The notes under the pieces are model-generated. The model saw only the letters and a list, made by a program, of their open reading frames with translations, was not told where the DNA came from and searched no databases. The position numbers were made by a program, and so were the translations under genes. From Pictodentalium vernedei (Eukaryota > Mollusca > Scaphopoda > Dentaliida > Dentaliidae): a stretch of 64,000 bases of DNA. This document shows positions 10,442 to 21,704 of the stretch, piece after piece. How positions within the stretch are numbered: the first letter of the stretch is position 1; each line of letters opens with the position of its first letter. The DNA lies in the NCBI GenBank assembly GCA_031216915.1, contig CM062296.1, forward strand, positions 143,076,344 to 143,140,343, read 5' to 3'.

Positions 10442-11540
10442 GATCTGACCACTATCAACTGAGTTACAGACATGCATGAATAAAAATTGTCTTTTTATCC
10501 ACGGATAAAGGTGCAAAACTCCCAGGTGGACAGTCCAGAAAAGATAACTCGATATGTTTCTGAATGGTCACATCATGCAGAACATCCATGTAAGATTTCA
10601 TTAAGATCTGACCATTATCAGCTGAGTAACAGACTTGCAGGGACAAAAAGGGGCAAAACTCCCAGGTGGACTGTTCAGACAAGATATGTCGATATGTTTC
10701 TGAATGGCCATATCATGCAGGACATCTATGTAAGATTTCATTAAGATCTGACCACTATCAGCTGAGTTACAGACTTGCAGGGACAAAAAGGGGCAAAACT
10801 CCCAGGTGGACTGTTCAGACAAGATAAGTCGATATGTTTCTGAATGGCCATCTCATGCTGGACATCTGTGTAAGATTTCATGAGGGAGTGCAGTGGCTCT
10901 GTGGTTATGACATTGGACTTCAAATTGAAAGGTCCACGGTTCGATCCCCACCAAGGGTGACTGCATTGTGTCGTTGGGCAAAGCACTTAATCTTGATTGC
11001 AAACATGGGGGCAAGGTGGCTCTGTGTACTAAGGCGTACTCCACATTGATGGTGCTCTTGTCTTCAACCAATGCTAACCCTGCTTGTGCAGAGTTAGTAC
11101 GTTTGAGAGTCTGACATTTGCTCGCCATTGCTTGGTGGTTCTCTCAGGGTCGTCCAGCTGCTTTTTTCACCTGTAAAACTGTCCGACACGAGGTGACCCT
11201 GGCTGTCAAAAGTGTTGTTAAATCCCAGTAAATAAATAAGTAAGATTTCATTAAGATCTGACCACTATCAGCTGAGTTATAGACTTCTACAAAAATTTAT
11301 TTTTCTCAACAGAAAAAGGGGCATAACTCCAGAGTGGAATGTGCAAACAGTAGATCTTGATATGTGTCTGAAAGAGCATGTCAGACTGGACATCCATGTA
11401 TGACTACCTTATGATCTAACCACTAGTGATCAGTATAACATGATACGTGTTTGAATAATCATGTCATGCTGGACATCCAAGTGAGTATTCATAACGATCT
11501 GACCACCATCAATTGAGTTACAGACTTGTGCAGACAATAA
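10442..11540 (+). repeat. Tandem array, 140-bp period
   Basis: The block TAAGATTTCA recurs at 10,591, 10,731 and 10,871, exactly 140 bp apart. Each unit has GGGGCAAAACTCCCAGGTGG and CAGCTGAGTTACAGACTTG. A SINE interrupts the third unit, and the array continues after 11,240 with more diverged units. A further unit precedes the MITE at 10,140-10,216. No coding function. Confidence 0.8.
10882..11239 (+). mobile_element. tRNA-derived SINE, variant body
   Basis: The head has TGGCTCTGTGG and GGTTCGATCCCC. The 3' part differs from the others (CACGAGGTGACCCTGGCTG, then GTTGTTAAATCCCAGTAAAT). The target duplication GTAAGATTTCAT flanks it at 10,870-10,881 and 11,240-11,251, inside a unit of the 140-bp array, so it is younger than the array. 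Confidence 0.9.
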
Positions 11541-11907
11541 TATAACAATAACTTGAGTTTGGAGGGTGTTACGGTTTATTAACAGCTTGAGAAGAATGAA
11601 TAACAGCCCGAGTGTTTATTCATGTCAGGCTGGTAATAAGCCAGAGGACTGTTATTCAGTCCTCAAGGGCCATTAATAAATCAGGACACCCAACACAAAA
11701 TCATGTTACTATTATTACCATGATTGGAAGCAGGCGACGGGCTGTTACTGAATTTTTTTTCAATGTCTGTCGTTCACTTCCAGTTGCATGATGTCACAAA
11801 TTACTGAGTTTTATCGCCCAGCTAAAATACTAGAGAACGCCCACTAAAGTGGGAACAATAAACATTAACATTTTTCCTTCATCTAACACAATTAGAATTT
11901 TATAATA
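11541..11907. other. Inverted-repeat fragment, otherwise unassigned
   Basis: About 11,558-11,700 has outer arms TTGGAGGGTGTTACGG / AGGACACCCAACA and an internal CTGGTAATAAGCCAGAGGAC hairpin, probably a small MITE. The rest is not recognised. Confidence 0.4.
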
Positions 11908-12266
11908 CAGTGGAACCCTGTTAATTGAATAGCCAATTTGCCAATGAAAATTATTCAGTTAACAGGGATTGTGTCACTTTCCTGTATTCTAGAGATACAC
12001 TTAGCATTTATTCTATTATATCTTGTTTGACAGAGCGCCATCAAACAAGATATAATAGATTAAATGCTTCTGTTGGGAGTATTGAGGCCAAATAGGTCGA
12101 AAAACAAAGGAAAACTGGGGAGAGTCAGGGTAATTTCATGACATGTTACTCTTTAACCTATATTCAATTAACAGATCATATATGGTAAATGGTTTTGTGT
12201 TGGGAAATTATATTCAATTAACAGGGTTATTCAGTTAAGAGATATCCAATTAAATGGGCTCCACTG
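11908..12266 (+). mobile_element. TA MITE, CAGTGGAACCCTGTTAATTG family
   Basis: The ends are CAGTGGAACCC... and ...GGGCTCCACTG with TA on both sides. Short direct AATTAACAG motifs repeat near both ends. The internal palindrome around ATATCTTGTTTGACAGAG is shared with the copies at 23,964-24,393 and 28,342-28,769. The mariner-like assignment rests on TA and the CAGT termini. Confidence 0.7.
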
Positions 12267-12656
12267 TACAAGTCTCATTTCAATGAAGTGCAATATATTC
12301 TTTGCTTTTTTTTTAGCATATACAGCTGAAATATATTGCCATATTTTTAAGTTATGCGATATGGTATTTATGTTGATTCATGCAGTTATGATTATTTTTA
12401 AAGTTTAAACTTTCTGTCTTCTATTTTAAAATAAATTGTTGTGATATTAACTTCTGTTGTATTCTTTTACAGTTTAGTGATAAAGCCACCTGCAACCTGC
12501 ATATGTATAAATGATTGACTAAACATGACTCAATACCTATTTTTGTGGTAATGATATAGCCAAAGAATCAAAAAATGACCTCAAACTCCAATAAATAAAT
12601 AGGTTCTTTAGTTCATAATTTGGATCACTACCAGAGCCCAAATTTTAATTTGTTTG
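12267..12656. other. No gene; orphan SINE tail
   Basis: AT-rich. Near 12,573-12,602 is a lone SINE 3' end (TGACCTCAAACTCCAATAAA...). Nothing else recognised. Confidence 0.4.
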
Positions 12657-12671
12657 ATATTTAATTTGAAA

Positions 12672-13019
12672 GGGGGCGCAGTGGCTCAGTAGGTAGAGGT
12701 GCAGGCTGCAAGCCGAGAGGTCTTCGGTTTGAATCCCACCTGCGGCAATCGTGTTGTGTCCTTGCCCATGTGGGGGCATGGTGACGCTGTGTACTAAGGC
12801 GTACTGCACGTCGATGGTGCACCTGTCTTCAACCAATGCTAACCCTGTTTGTGTGGAATTTTGTGTGGAATTAGTATGTTGGGGAGCTGACAGTTGCTCG
12901 CCGTTGTTCGGTGGTTCTCTCCGGGTACTCCGGCTTTCTCCACCCAAAAAACTGTCATGGTCATGATTAGCCATTGTGCAGAAATATGTGACCTTAAACG
13001 CCAATAAATAAATAAATAA
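12672..13019 (+). mobile_element. tRNA-derived SINE with 15-bp target duplication
   Basis: The head is GCGCAGTGGCTCAGTAGG, the body CTCTCCGGGTACTCCGGC, and the tail GTGACCTTAAACGCCAATAA. ATATTTAATTTGAAA is repeated at 12,657-12,671 and 13,020-13,034. A short internal duplication of TGTGTGGAATT lies near 12,850. Confidence 0.9.
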
Positions 13020-13055
13020 ATATTTAATTTGAAACATTTGGTGAGTGAACAGGTC

Positions 13056-13304
13056 ATGGTTGTTATCCCTTTACCTAACGAATCGGCCGGCCGCCTCTCA
13101 TTCTGTCCTTCCGAGCTGACACTCGTGCCATATCGAATAACCCATTTGCACACGCGTGTCGTTCTGTGTATTTACAGGCATCTAACAATCATGTAAAAAA
13201 CACTGTTAAGTCATCTGCGACTGTGTTCTTTTAAATACAGTAGGTACTAACATAAAATTAATCTGAGAACTTTGACCTTACACACCAATAAATAATAATA
13301 ATTA
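13056..13304. repeat. TTAA MITE left end and SINE tail fragments
   Basis: ATCCCTTTACCTAACGAATC at about 13,064 is the left terminus of the TTAA MITE family followed by unrelated sequence, so the copy is truncated. An orphan SINE tail, TTGACCTTACACACCAATAA, ends at about 13,300. Confidence 0.45.
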
Positions 13305-14072
13305 CAGTAGAACCTGTCTTGAGAGACCGCCCTTTGGGCCACACAAAAGTGGTCTCTCAAGACAGGTGGTCTCTCATAACAGGTTTCAGGTTTTTTCAAG
13401 TCAGTGAATAACCACCCACAAAATTCAGAAATGGAGAAGAATGGATTTTTGTAATTACTTTGTAGTTGCTCTTTTTTTATGAAGTTTTTGTAACAAATTG
13501 AAATGGACTGTTATTAAAATTCTAAAAATAAATTATTGTTGAAAATCTTCATTGAAGATTTTCAACACTAATTTATTTTTATAATTTTTATAACAGTCCA
13601 TTTCAATTTGTTACAAAAAGATTTTCAACACAAATTTATTTTTATTCCTATCGGTCACATTTCAGGTATGTATGAAATTGTTTATTCAGCAATAATTCTA
13701 ATCTTTTCACAGGGGTCTTATAAAAACATCTCAATCTGTAATGAGTTAGCAATTGAAACCCAATTAAGAGCTTTTAATACTTTTAATTATGTTAGTATAA
13801 CCACAATGGATTTTCCAATTCCAGAACAAGTAGAAAGTTTTTGTCATGGTTTCAGTCTTCAAAGGGGCGGTCTCTCAAAACAGATCCATTATGGCATAAA
13901 AATACAAGTTGGTACCAGGTCACAGTGGTCTCTCAAGACAGGTGGTCTGTCAAGACAGGTGGTCTCCCATAGCAGGTCCATTATAGAGTAAAACCAATCG
14001 GTGCCTGGTAGATGTGGTCTCTCAAGACAGGTGGTCTCTCAAGACAGTGGTCTCTCAAGACAGGTTTTACTG
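13305..14072 (+). mobile_element. TA MITE, CAGTAGAACCTGTCTTGAGAG family
   Basis: Flanked by TA, with terminal inverted repeats made of tandem GGTCTCTCAAGACAGGT blocks, several copies at each end. The centre is a palindrome around GAAAATCTTCATTGAAGATTTT. A 127-codon open frame (13,608-13,991) recurs in part at 26,218-26,988 and 48,208-48,905, but it matches no domain and probably only reflects repeat identity. Confidence 0.75.
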
Positions 14073-14368
14073 TATAAATAATCTGAGGACTTAATGATTA
14101 ATATGGCACTTGCTGGACCCTTTGGGATCCATAAAAAAAGGATTTTAAAAAAATGACAACAAACCCAAGATCTTGTAGGTCCTTTTGTTTTTCAGCTGAC
14201 TCTAGAAACGCTGTTGAATTATTGGATTTATGTTGGACTCCTGTCCCAAACAATCATACTCAAAACACTGATATGTCTTGGACACTCTGAATGAGGGCTT
14301 ACTATGCAATGGTGTGAAGCTGTGCATTTTAGATAGTCAGTCGATGACTCTTTTTTTTTCTTTTTTTT
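14073..14368. other. Unassigned
   Basis: No gene or repeat recognised. A T-rich tract precedes the next element. Confidence 0.3.
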
Positions 14369-15224
14369 AGCTCACCTGATCAGAGATTCAAGTTTGTTCA
14401 ACTTGGGGCTCCAAGGTTAATATTCGGGCTACCTATTGGAGCCCAAAGCTTAATTTAGTGCAATATGAGGGAATTTCTTTAAAAATCTCCTTCAGATCCA
14501 CCAGTCATAATGCTTTCATATTTTTTTTTTGGTATACAACATCTATACAGGGTGGGGGGGAGAGGGCAGATTCAAGTTTGTTCAAATCGAGTCCCTGGGT
14601 TAATATATGGGCTTCCTATGGGAGCCCAAATTTGAATTTTGTGCAACATGAGGAAATTTCTTTAAAAATCATCTGCATCAGATCCACCAGTCAGAATGCT
14701 TTCATAATTGGTATACAACGTGTCTAAGGGAGAAGGTGGGGGTAATTTGGGCCTCTGGGTTAATATTTGGGTTCTCTATTTGAGCCCAAAGTTTAACTTA
14801 GTGCAATGTGAGGGAATTTCTTTAAAAAACCTCCTTCTTCAGATCCACCAGTCAGAATCCTTTCATATTTGGTATATAACATCTCTAGGGGTCTCTCAGA
14901 TTCAAATTTGTTCAATTTGAGTCCCTGGCTTAATATTTGGGCCCTCTGAGGGGGTGGGGGCAGGGAGGGGGGGTTAGGTTCAAGGTTGTTCAAATCCAAT
15001 TTGCCTTTCCAATAACCCTTGGAAGTTTGGAAGTGCTTGTCTACAGCTAATAGAATTGGAAGCAGTCAGGAAGACCTATGACAATAATCATCTGACATGA
15101 CACTAGAGTTATGAATAAATTCATGACTTCATTCCTCTGTAGTGTTGATGAACCATGACTAACTGAATGTGATCCAAAATACTTCTTTAAACCACTTTGT
15201 CAGGTGAGTGATTGGGGCCTCTTG
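14369..15224 (+). mobile_element. AGCTCACC...GGCCTCTTG repeat element
   Basis: It starts AGCTCACCTGATCAGAGATT and ends CAGGTGAGTGATTGGGGCCT then CTTGTTT. Between these lie diverged ~115-bp units with GATCCACCAGTCAGAAT and TTGGTATACAAC. It shares both ends with copies at 32,780-34,727 and 60,900-62,612. Non-coding, class unknown; the tandem core suggests a non-autonomous element. Confidence 0.6.
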
Positions 15225-15444
15225 TTTTTTAAACCATAACAGTTGAAATATAAGAAAAAATGAAAATTTTGTTCATTCAAAAATATTCTAAAAATAGATC
15301 ACATTTGTATGCATTGAACTGGAGGGATGGGTTATGTTACACATTACTGTATGTTTGTCAAGTGTGTTTGATTGGATTTGCAAGCTATAAATTCGATAAA
15401 CTACTCACAGCATGAAGAGAAATGCGCACATTTTTCTTTTCAAC

Positions 15445-15680
15445 CTACTCACAATTGTTTACAATTGGCTGTAACGTAAGTGCAAGCCCTACTTTGGAAC
15501 TAACTCAAGCTTTTAAGAAACTTTTCCAAACAAGTTGGAAAAGTAATAGAGTGCAAAAGCACGAAAAAGGATCGAGCGAGACTGGCGCTCAAAATTACAG
15601 GTACTCTCTCTGCCCATCTCTTGCGTTTACCGAGTGCATGCACAACAACCGTGACGTCAATTCCTTTTATTTCCGCCATT
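15445..15680 (+). repeat. Left inverted terminal repeat of DIRS A
   Basis: Complementary to 21,403-21,645. It contains AAGTGCAAGCCCTACTTTGG, TTTTAAGAAACTTTTCC and a perfect TGACGTCA at 15,652-15,659. The GCGCATGCGC palindrome of the right copy is decayed here to GTGCATGCAC, as expected from CpG loss. Confidence 0.85.
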
Positions 15681-15947
15681 GTACTGGTCGGAAATTTTTG
15701 TGACTCGTGCTATTTTTTTAGTTGTTATCTTCGTGAACAACATATTTGTATGTGCTATCTTAATCTGATTATGTGCAAGTGGATTGTATCCTTTTCAAGC
15801 TTCTAAATTATTTACTATTTGATGATATTTTTGATAATTTTTGCTTGCTTTTTCACACATAGTCTTGTTTTTCCCCCACGTGTGAACACAACCATTGTTC
15901 TGTTTTCCATCGGCGGGAAGCTTGATTTCATATATCATATTCATATT

Positions 15948-18140
15948 ATGCCTAAGACTATTCCTTGTACCTCTTGCTTGCAGGTGAAACATGTGGACGA
16001 CTCTCATTCCACATGTGTCACTTGCAACAATTGTACTCAGGCTCAATCATGTGGTATTTGTGGGGTTTGGTCCTCATAATTCTAGGCTTCTGTTAACAAG
16101 GTGGTTCTGTCTAGAGCTAGAAACCCCCGTTCTCGGGGTAAGGGTAGCAGCGCCTTATCAGATATTTCTGTGAGTGCACATAGTGACTGTCACACAGGAT
16201 GCTGATCCCTTTTTCTGTGGCGAGTTCCTCTGCAACTGTTGGCGGTGCTAGTGTGGTGATACCTGACATGGGGACCATGGTCTCTTTGTCTTCTGATGTC
16301 ACTCTTGAGGCATCTGTTTTCGTAGAGAGCTTCTCCCAGGTCAGCTCGGTGACACTCTCCAATTTGCCTCCTACGCCGTCGACAGTTGCTGAGGAAGTTG
16401 TTACTACAGATCCTATTCTGTATGATGGTGGCTCTTCCATCTCCTCTGGGGATGGTATACAGTCTCGGGGGTCCCAGACTGTATCTGCTGGTGTGTCTAT
16501 GAGCTCTCAGCCTCCCCTGGCTTCACGGCGAAGCTCTGCGGGTTTACTGTCTGCTCTGTCTCATCTGGCTAGGTTTGCTCCTAGTCGTTTGAGCTGTTCG
16601 GTCACTTTGGCAGCGATTCCTCTCCCCTCGAGCGAATCGTTTATTGTGCCTCCTTCCCCTGCTAGTGTGCCAACTAGCAGGATGGGGTTGGGACATTGGC
16701 ATCCAGGGCCTGCTGTTCGGCAGAGGTTAGTGACAGCCCTGGTTTGCTGTCACTCTCGGAACCTTTCTCCGGTGATTCCTCACTGTGTTCTGAGTCTGGA
16801 TGTCGATCGATGCTTGCCGTCAGTCTCAGAGGATGGGCAGTTGGGGGCCTTCTTCCGCACAGAGGCCAATGGCAGGATCCTGTCATTCTTGGGACAATCC
16901 TCCAGTGTCTTCTCACTGTGTCCTAGGTCCAGCTACCAATCGAAGTACGCCATCGGTCTCTTTAGAGGATTTGCAGGCAGGGCCTTCTGTTCCGCAGAGG
17001 TCAGTGATTGCCCCTGGGCATCACAATCAGGACTATCCCCCGTTGTCTTCTCACCGTCTCCCTATTCTGTCTGCCGATCGACGTTCGTCGTCGGTCCCTT
17101 CTGAGGATTTGGGTTCTACCAGAAAGGTCCATTGGGAGGACACTCCGTCAGGCGATGCTGCTGCGACGGATTCTCAGGGTGACCTGCGTCAGGCCGTTTT
17201 GGCGCTCACCCAGTTGCTTTCTAGCAACCCTCAAGTTGGACTCCTGAGGCACAACCTCTATTGGTCGGTCGCCTAGATGTCTCGGCTGGCCCTTTGGATA
17301 CTGCACAGTATTCACAGGAGGTTTCTGCTGGTCAGCCTGAGTTGGTCTACGTCTCTTCTTCAATAAAGGATGACGATTTTCTTGAAGGTGATGGGGCCCC
17401 CCTCGTCAGTCTTGGGGCAGGCTTGGGATTTTGTCTTTGCTTTATTGCTGAACATTCAACCTTCAGACCAGCCATCTGTGACCTCCGGCCGCGGTCCTCT
17501 GTGGAGCGCCGTAACCCTGTTGAGCCTTGTAGCTCTGGGGCTTTGCATCCTCTGCAATCAGCTCAGGTTGTTGAGTCCTTCCAGGGCTTGGATGCCAAAA
17601 TGCGTTCTAAGGCCCTCAAGGGTTCTTTCTTTTCTAGAGCTGATGCCTTTCTGCCCCATCGCAGTTTCGTGTTTACGATTCCGTCTGTCCACCAGTTTTC
17701 CAAGGGATGACTACTGTGGATGAGGATTCTTCTTCCCTCGGGTTAACTAAGCCTCCTGATGTCGGTAGTTGAGTCTATGGTGGGCCTGTCCCGAGAGATG
17801 CTGGGTATGCGGACCATGTCGTCGCTGCCCTGGCTGAATATTTTCCACCAGGGGAGTTCGATGATGCTCAGGCACCTTTTCGCATTTTGTCACAGGCTCT
17901 TATGAACTTGACACACCTAATTTGGAGCTGGCACGCCGGGATGCGGTGTTGGATTCTTCTCCATCCCTTCCTTCTGAGCAGCGTGCTGTTCTGAGGTCTG
18001 CCTCTTTGGTTGGACCTCAGTTGTTCCATGGTTCTGTGGAAGCTGTCTGCTGGCAGCCTCAGGCAGGAAAGTCTCAGGACTCTGTCGCTTCCCGAGGTGG
18101 TGGTTTCTCCTCTCGGGGGCCTCGTCGAGGCCGCAAGTGA
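15948..18140 (+). pseudogene. Gag-like ORF of DIRS A, broken
   Basis: Starts MPKTIPCTSC and soon shows a Cys/His cluster, C-x2-C-x9-H-x2-C-x2-C-x2-C-x5-C-x2-C (about 15,966-16,062), with the same spacing as element C. A stop at 16,077-16,079 follows at once, so the copy is dead here. Downstream is a long Ser/Pro/Val-rich region (16,199-17,720) scattered over several frames, then a recognisable C-terminal block NLELARRDAVLD (near 17,920) followed by LRSASLVG and LFHG. That block is shared with elements B and C and ends near the RT region. The function is inferred from position as particle or nucleic-acid binding protein; no retroviral-type CCHC knuckle is seen. Confidence 0.7.
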
Positions 18141-18149
18141 AGGTCCTCA

Positions 18150-20110
18150 CCTTGACTCGCCTCTAGTCGGGGGAAGGCTGTCACTGTTTTACGACCGTTG
18201 GACAGACATAACGTCTGACACTTGGGTCCTCGACGTCATACAATCTGGTCTGCGACTGTCCTTTCATCGGCACCCCAGTTTATCTCGGGTGTCCCTTCCG
18301 ACTCGGGTCCCTTCCGATTCTCTACGTCGGGACCTTCTGGTGCAGGAGATCGACAATCTCCTCTCCAAAGGGGCGATCAAGGTGGTCAGGAACACCCTTT
18401 CAGCAGGGTTTTACTCGAGACTTTTCTTGGTGCCGAAGAAAAATTGCCAATTTCGACCTGTCATCGATCTGAGTATCCTGAACGAGTACATTATAGCACC
18501 TCGTTTCAGTATGGAGACTTTCCGGTCGGTTCGACGTTAGTTCATCAGGGCGACTTTGCTGCCAGTATCCACCTGAAGGATGCCTACTTCCATGTACCCA
18601 TTCATCTGGCGTCAGGTAAATATCTTTGGTTCTCGTTTTGGGATCGAGTCTATCAATTCAGAGCTCTCCCATTCGGTTTGAACCTGGCTCCTTGGGCCTT
18701 CACCCGACTGATGTCACATGTGCTTGCTTTTCACCGTACTCAGTCGGCTGTGACTTCATCAGCCTACCTGAACGACATCCTCCAACGGCACCACGATGCT
18801 GCTGTTCTGGAGTCAGATGTCCAGCAGTTTCTTTGCCTACTAGCATCACTGGGTTTCAGAGTCAATTGCGAGAAGTCAGATCTCCTTCCTTCTCAGCAAT
18901 TTCGTCATTGGGGGATGGATTTCGACACTCTTCACAATGTGGTGTCGGTCCCCAATGCTCGGATGACAATTTTTTCCACCTTGACTCGGAACCTGCTTCA
19001 ATCTTCCTCTTTCACGGCCAGGACTTTCCTTCGGATGCTGGGCCTTTGCAGTTCGGTGACAGATCTCATTCCGCTCGGTCGCTTGTTTGTCTGACCTCTC
19101 CAACACTTCCTGTTGGATCATTGGCGTCCGAATGTAGATCCGCTGGACCTGGAACTTCCTATTCCTCGGTCCCTGCTTTGTCACCTCCACCCTTGGGCCA
19201 GTGTTCCCTGGCTGACACAGGGTGTTCCGTTGGATCTTCCTTTGGCCGGTCGCATCCTTACTGCAGATGCCAGCGACCGGGGCTGGGGTGCGACGTTGGA
19301 TCCTCTCGGTCTGTCCACTCACGGCGAGTGGGACATCGAGCAGGTGGGCCTTCATATCAACCAGAAGGACCTCCTTGCTCTTCTGTTGAGTTTTCGGCTT
19401 TGGATCCCTCACCTGTCGGACCATATTGTCCTACTTCTTTCGGACAATTCGACAGTATTGGCCTACATACGGAATCAAGGAGGCACACATTCGATTCCCA
19501 TGTATCGGCTATCTCGGGATCTTCTTCTGTTGGCGCGGGATGTAAACGCTCAGGTGTCCATTCGACACATTCCCGGGCTTCTCAACATCCTAGCAGACTC
19601 CCTGTCCCGATGCGACAGTGTCCTTCCAACCGAATGGATGCTACATCAGTCGGTGTTTCAGGCGATTTGTGAGCAGTTGGGACGTCCTCTGGTCGACCTT
19701 TTCGCCACTCGCTGGAATCATCAGGTAGAGACCTTTGTCTCTCCTTGTCCAGATCCTCTGGCATTTGCAGTAGACGCTCTGTCTCTGGACTGGACAGGTT
19801 GGATCGGCTATGCCTTCCCTCCTGCACCGATTCTTCCTCAAAGATTCGTGCTTGCAGTTGCAGGATCATTCTGATTGCACCTCTGTCTCCTCAGAGGGTG
19901 TGGATCAATCTGCTGCGGCCTCTGTTGGCAGATCGGCCGATTCGTCTACCTCTACGTCGCGATCTTCTTTCCCAGGGTCATCCCAGGAAATATCACAACA
20001 ACCTGGCGAGCCTGTCCCTTCATGCCTGTCTTTTATCAGGTCCTGTCTCTGATGTAGAGGTTTTTCGAGACGAACAGTGGAGTGCATTTCTGCATCGCGG
20101 CGACATTCCA
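18150..20110 (+). pseudogene. Reverse transcriptase / RNase H of DIRS A, broken
   Basis: The RT fingers and palm are readable: LFLVPKKNCQFRPVIDLS (about 18,424), then after a frameshift near 18,535 HLKDAYFHV and LPFGLNLAPWAFTR, and the catalytic box reads YLND (about 18,764) where element C has YLDD, so an essential Asp is lost. VNCEKSDLLPSQ follows. A stop after LFV near 19,094 separates the thumb. RNase H is still recognisable: TADASDRGWG (19,259), NQKDLLALLL, LLSDNSTVLAYIRNQGG and RHIPGLLNILADSLSR, so its Asp residues persist. The conserved DIRS tail block DLFATRWNHQVETFVSPCPD follows. Frames change at least twice. The -1 frame relative to RT is open for 348 codons (18,626-19,672). Confidence 0.9.
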
Positions 20111-21081
20111 CTGGCTTGACTTATGCTGCGAAGTGGAAGGTTTTCTGCCGCTGGTGTACAGATCACAATGTGGATTACCGTGATCCGTCAATCGCTCAAA
20201 TTGCGGATTTTCTGGTATACCTTGTTGACTCCAAGGGCCTCCAGCCTATTACGATTAAGGGCTATTGGTCTGTGCTGTCTGATACTTTCTCTTATGTGGT
20301 AAAGCAGTGCATCGGTCGTAATCTTTTTCTCTCCAAACTCATTCGGCACTTTTCTTTGAAGAGGCCTCGAGTTTTGCGTCATACACCCAAGTGGAACTTG
20401 GCATGGGTGATGCTCTGTTTGGAGGGGGTGCCAATCGAGCCTTTATCTGAGACCAATATGCGTTTTCTCACCTATAAGACGGCTTTCCTTCTAGCGTTTG
20501 CTTCTGCTCGACGAATCAGTGAGCTTCATGCGCTATCTGTTGATTCTGCTTTCTTCAGAAATGAGGCTAACAGTGTCACCTTCACTACTGATTGCTCTTT
20601 TCTGGCTAAGAATCAACTTCCTGATTCGGTATCTCCTCCCGTCTGCATTCGAGCTCTCCCCGCTGTCAATGGCCGGAGACCTCTTCTTTGTCCTGTTCGT
20701 GCGATCAAGACTTACATTAATCGCACTCAGTTCATTAGGAGGGGTCGGAAGAGTTTCTTTCTTTCTCTCATTCCTAAGAGGCAGTCTATCTCTTCCCATT
20801 CTATTTCCTGGTGGATCTGTCTTGCAAGCAAGCTGGCATAATCCCGCGTGTCTGCTTCGGATCTTGTTTAGAACCGGTTTAATGCTCATGAGGTTCGTGC
20901 CATTTCTACATCCTGGGCGTTCGCCAATTCTGTTTCGCTCTGGGATGTTATGAATGTGGCTTACTGGAGGAATGCTTCTACCTTCTCCTTCTTTTATCTC
21001 CGCCACCTACAGCAGCAATCTGAGGACCTTTATTCTTTAGGCCCTCTTGTTGCTGCTCAGGCTGTTGTGCACCCTCGTTAA
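20077..21081 (+). pseudogene. Tyrosine recombinase of DIRS A, frameshifted
   Basis: Reads TYAAKWKVFCRWCTDHNVDY, then LQPITIKGYWSVLSD, and KTAFLLAFASARRISELHAL, which keeps the first catalytic Arg (20,512-20,514). RPLLCPVRAIKTYINRTQFI and FFLSLIPKRQSISSHSI follow in the same frame to 20,841. The frame then breaks: the HxxR box survives as AHEVRAIST (near 20,885) in another frame, followed by the region containing WRNASTFSFFYL with the nucleophilic Tyr. Integrase-type function: joins the circular DNA intermediate to the target. Dead in this copy. Confidence 0.85.
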
Positions 21082-21246
21082 ATTTGTTTTTATCGGGTTT
21101 GTGCTTTCGCTCAGCCTTGTTCTTTTCAGGTACCTTCTCTCTATCTTCATTACAGGTTTCGCTATTGTTCTCTGCTCTTCTTGCTTTTCTTTCTGCTGCT
21201 CTTGTTGGTATTGGTTATGTGATTCACCTCCTCCTATTGTTTATTC

Positions 21247-21338
21247 AGCCAATTGTAAACAATTGTGAGTAGGTTGAAAAGAAATTAAAATTTTTTAGTA
21301 AATTTTGTTTCTTAACATACCTACCACAATTGTTTACT
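21247..21338 (+). repeat. Internal complementary region of DIRS A
   Basis: The first half is the reverse complement of the left tip (TTTCTTTTCAACCTACTCAC...) and the second half of the right tip (...AACAAAATTTACTAAAAAAT). This reproduces the joined ends of the circular intermediate, the DIRS hallmark thought to template completion of the termini. Confidence 0.85.
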
Positions 21339-21402
21339 GGAGGCCCACCCTCCTTGGGGATATCTTTGATATCGATGCCTCCCCGCTAAATCACAAACTT
21401 CT

Positions 21403-21645
21403 TGTTGGCGGAAATATGGAACTGACGTCACGGTTGTTGCGCATGCGCTCGGTAAACGCAAGCATTGTGCAGAGAGAGTACCTGTAATTTCGAGCGCCAG
21501 TCTCGCTTGACCCTTTTTTGATCTTTTTCGTGCTTTTGCACTCTATTACTTTTCCAACTTGTTTGGAAAAGTTTCTTAAAAGCTTGAGTTAGTTCCAAAG
21601 TAGGGCTTGCACTTATGTTACAGCAAATTGTAAACAATTGTGGTA
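21403..21645 (+). repeat. Right inverted terminal repeat of DIRS A
   Basis: Complement of the left ITR. It contains TGACGTCA at 21,423-21,430 (CREB/ATF-type palindrome) and TGCGCATGCGC at 21,438-21,448 (NRF-1-type palindrome). These could serve as promoter elements for the DIRS RNA (inference). Confidence 0.85.
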
Positions 21646-21704
21646 GGTATGTTAAGAAACAAAATTTACTAAAAAATTTTAATTTTTATTCTGTCCTTCA
21701 GAAA

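Larger units (their letters stand above)
15433..21685 (+). mobile_element. DIRS-type retrotransposon A (decayed)
   Basis: About 6.25 kb with inverted terminal repeats, Gag-like, RT/RNase H and tyrosine-recombinase regions in order, and an internal complementary region near the 3' end. DIRS elements replicate through a circle and integrate by tyrosine recombinase, so no target duplication is expected and none is seen. All three coding regions carry frameshifts or stops, and the RT motif reads YLND. Terminal sequences and ICR resemble element B, not C. Confidence 0.9.

Noticed and set aside
10442-11540. CRISPR-like array
   Set aside because: Units of 140 bp are homologous throughout, with no unique spacers, in an animal genome. 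The same applies to the 145-bp arrays.
13608-13991. 127-codon protein gene with relatives at 26,378-26,695 and 48,458-48,727
   Set aside because: The three frames lie at the same place of one TA MITE. The end-repeat blocks are translated as well, and no domain is visible.
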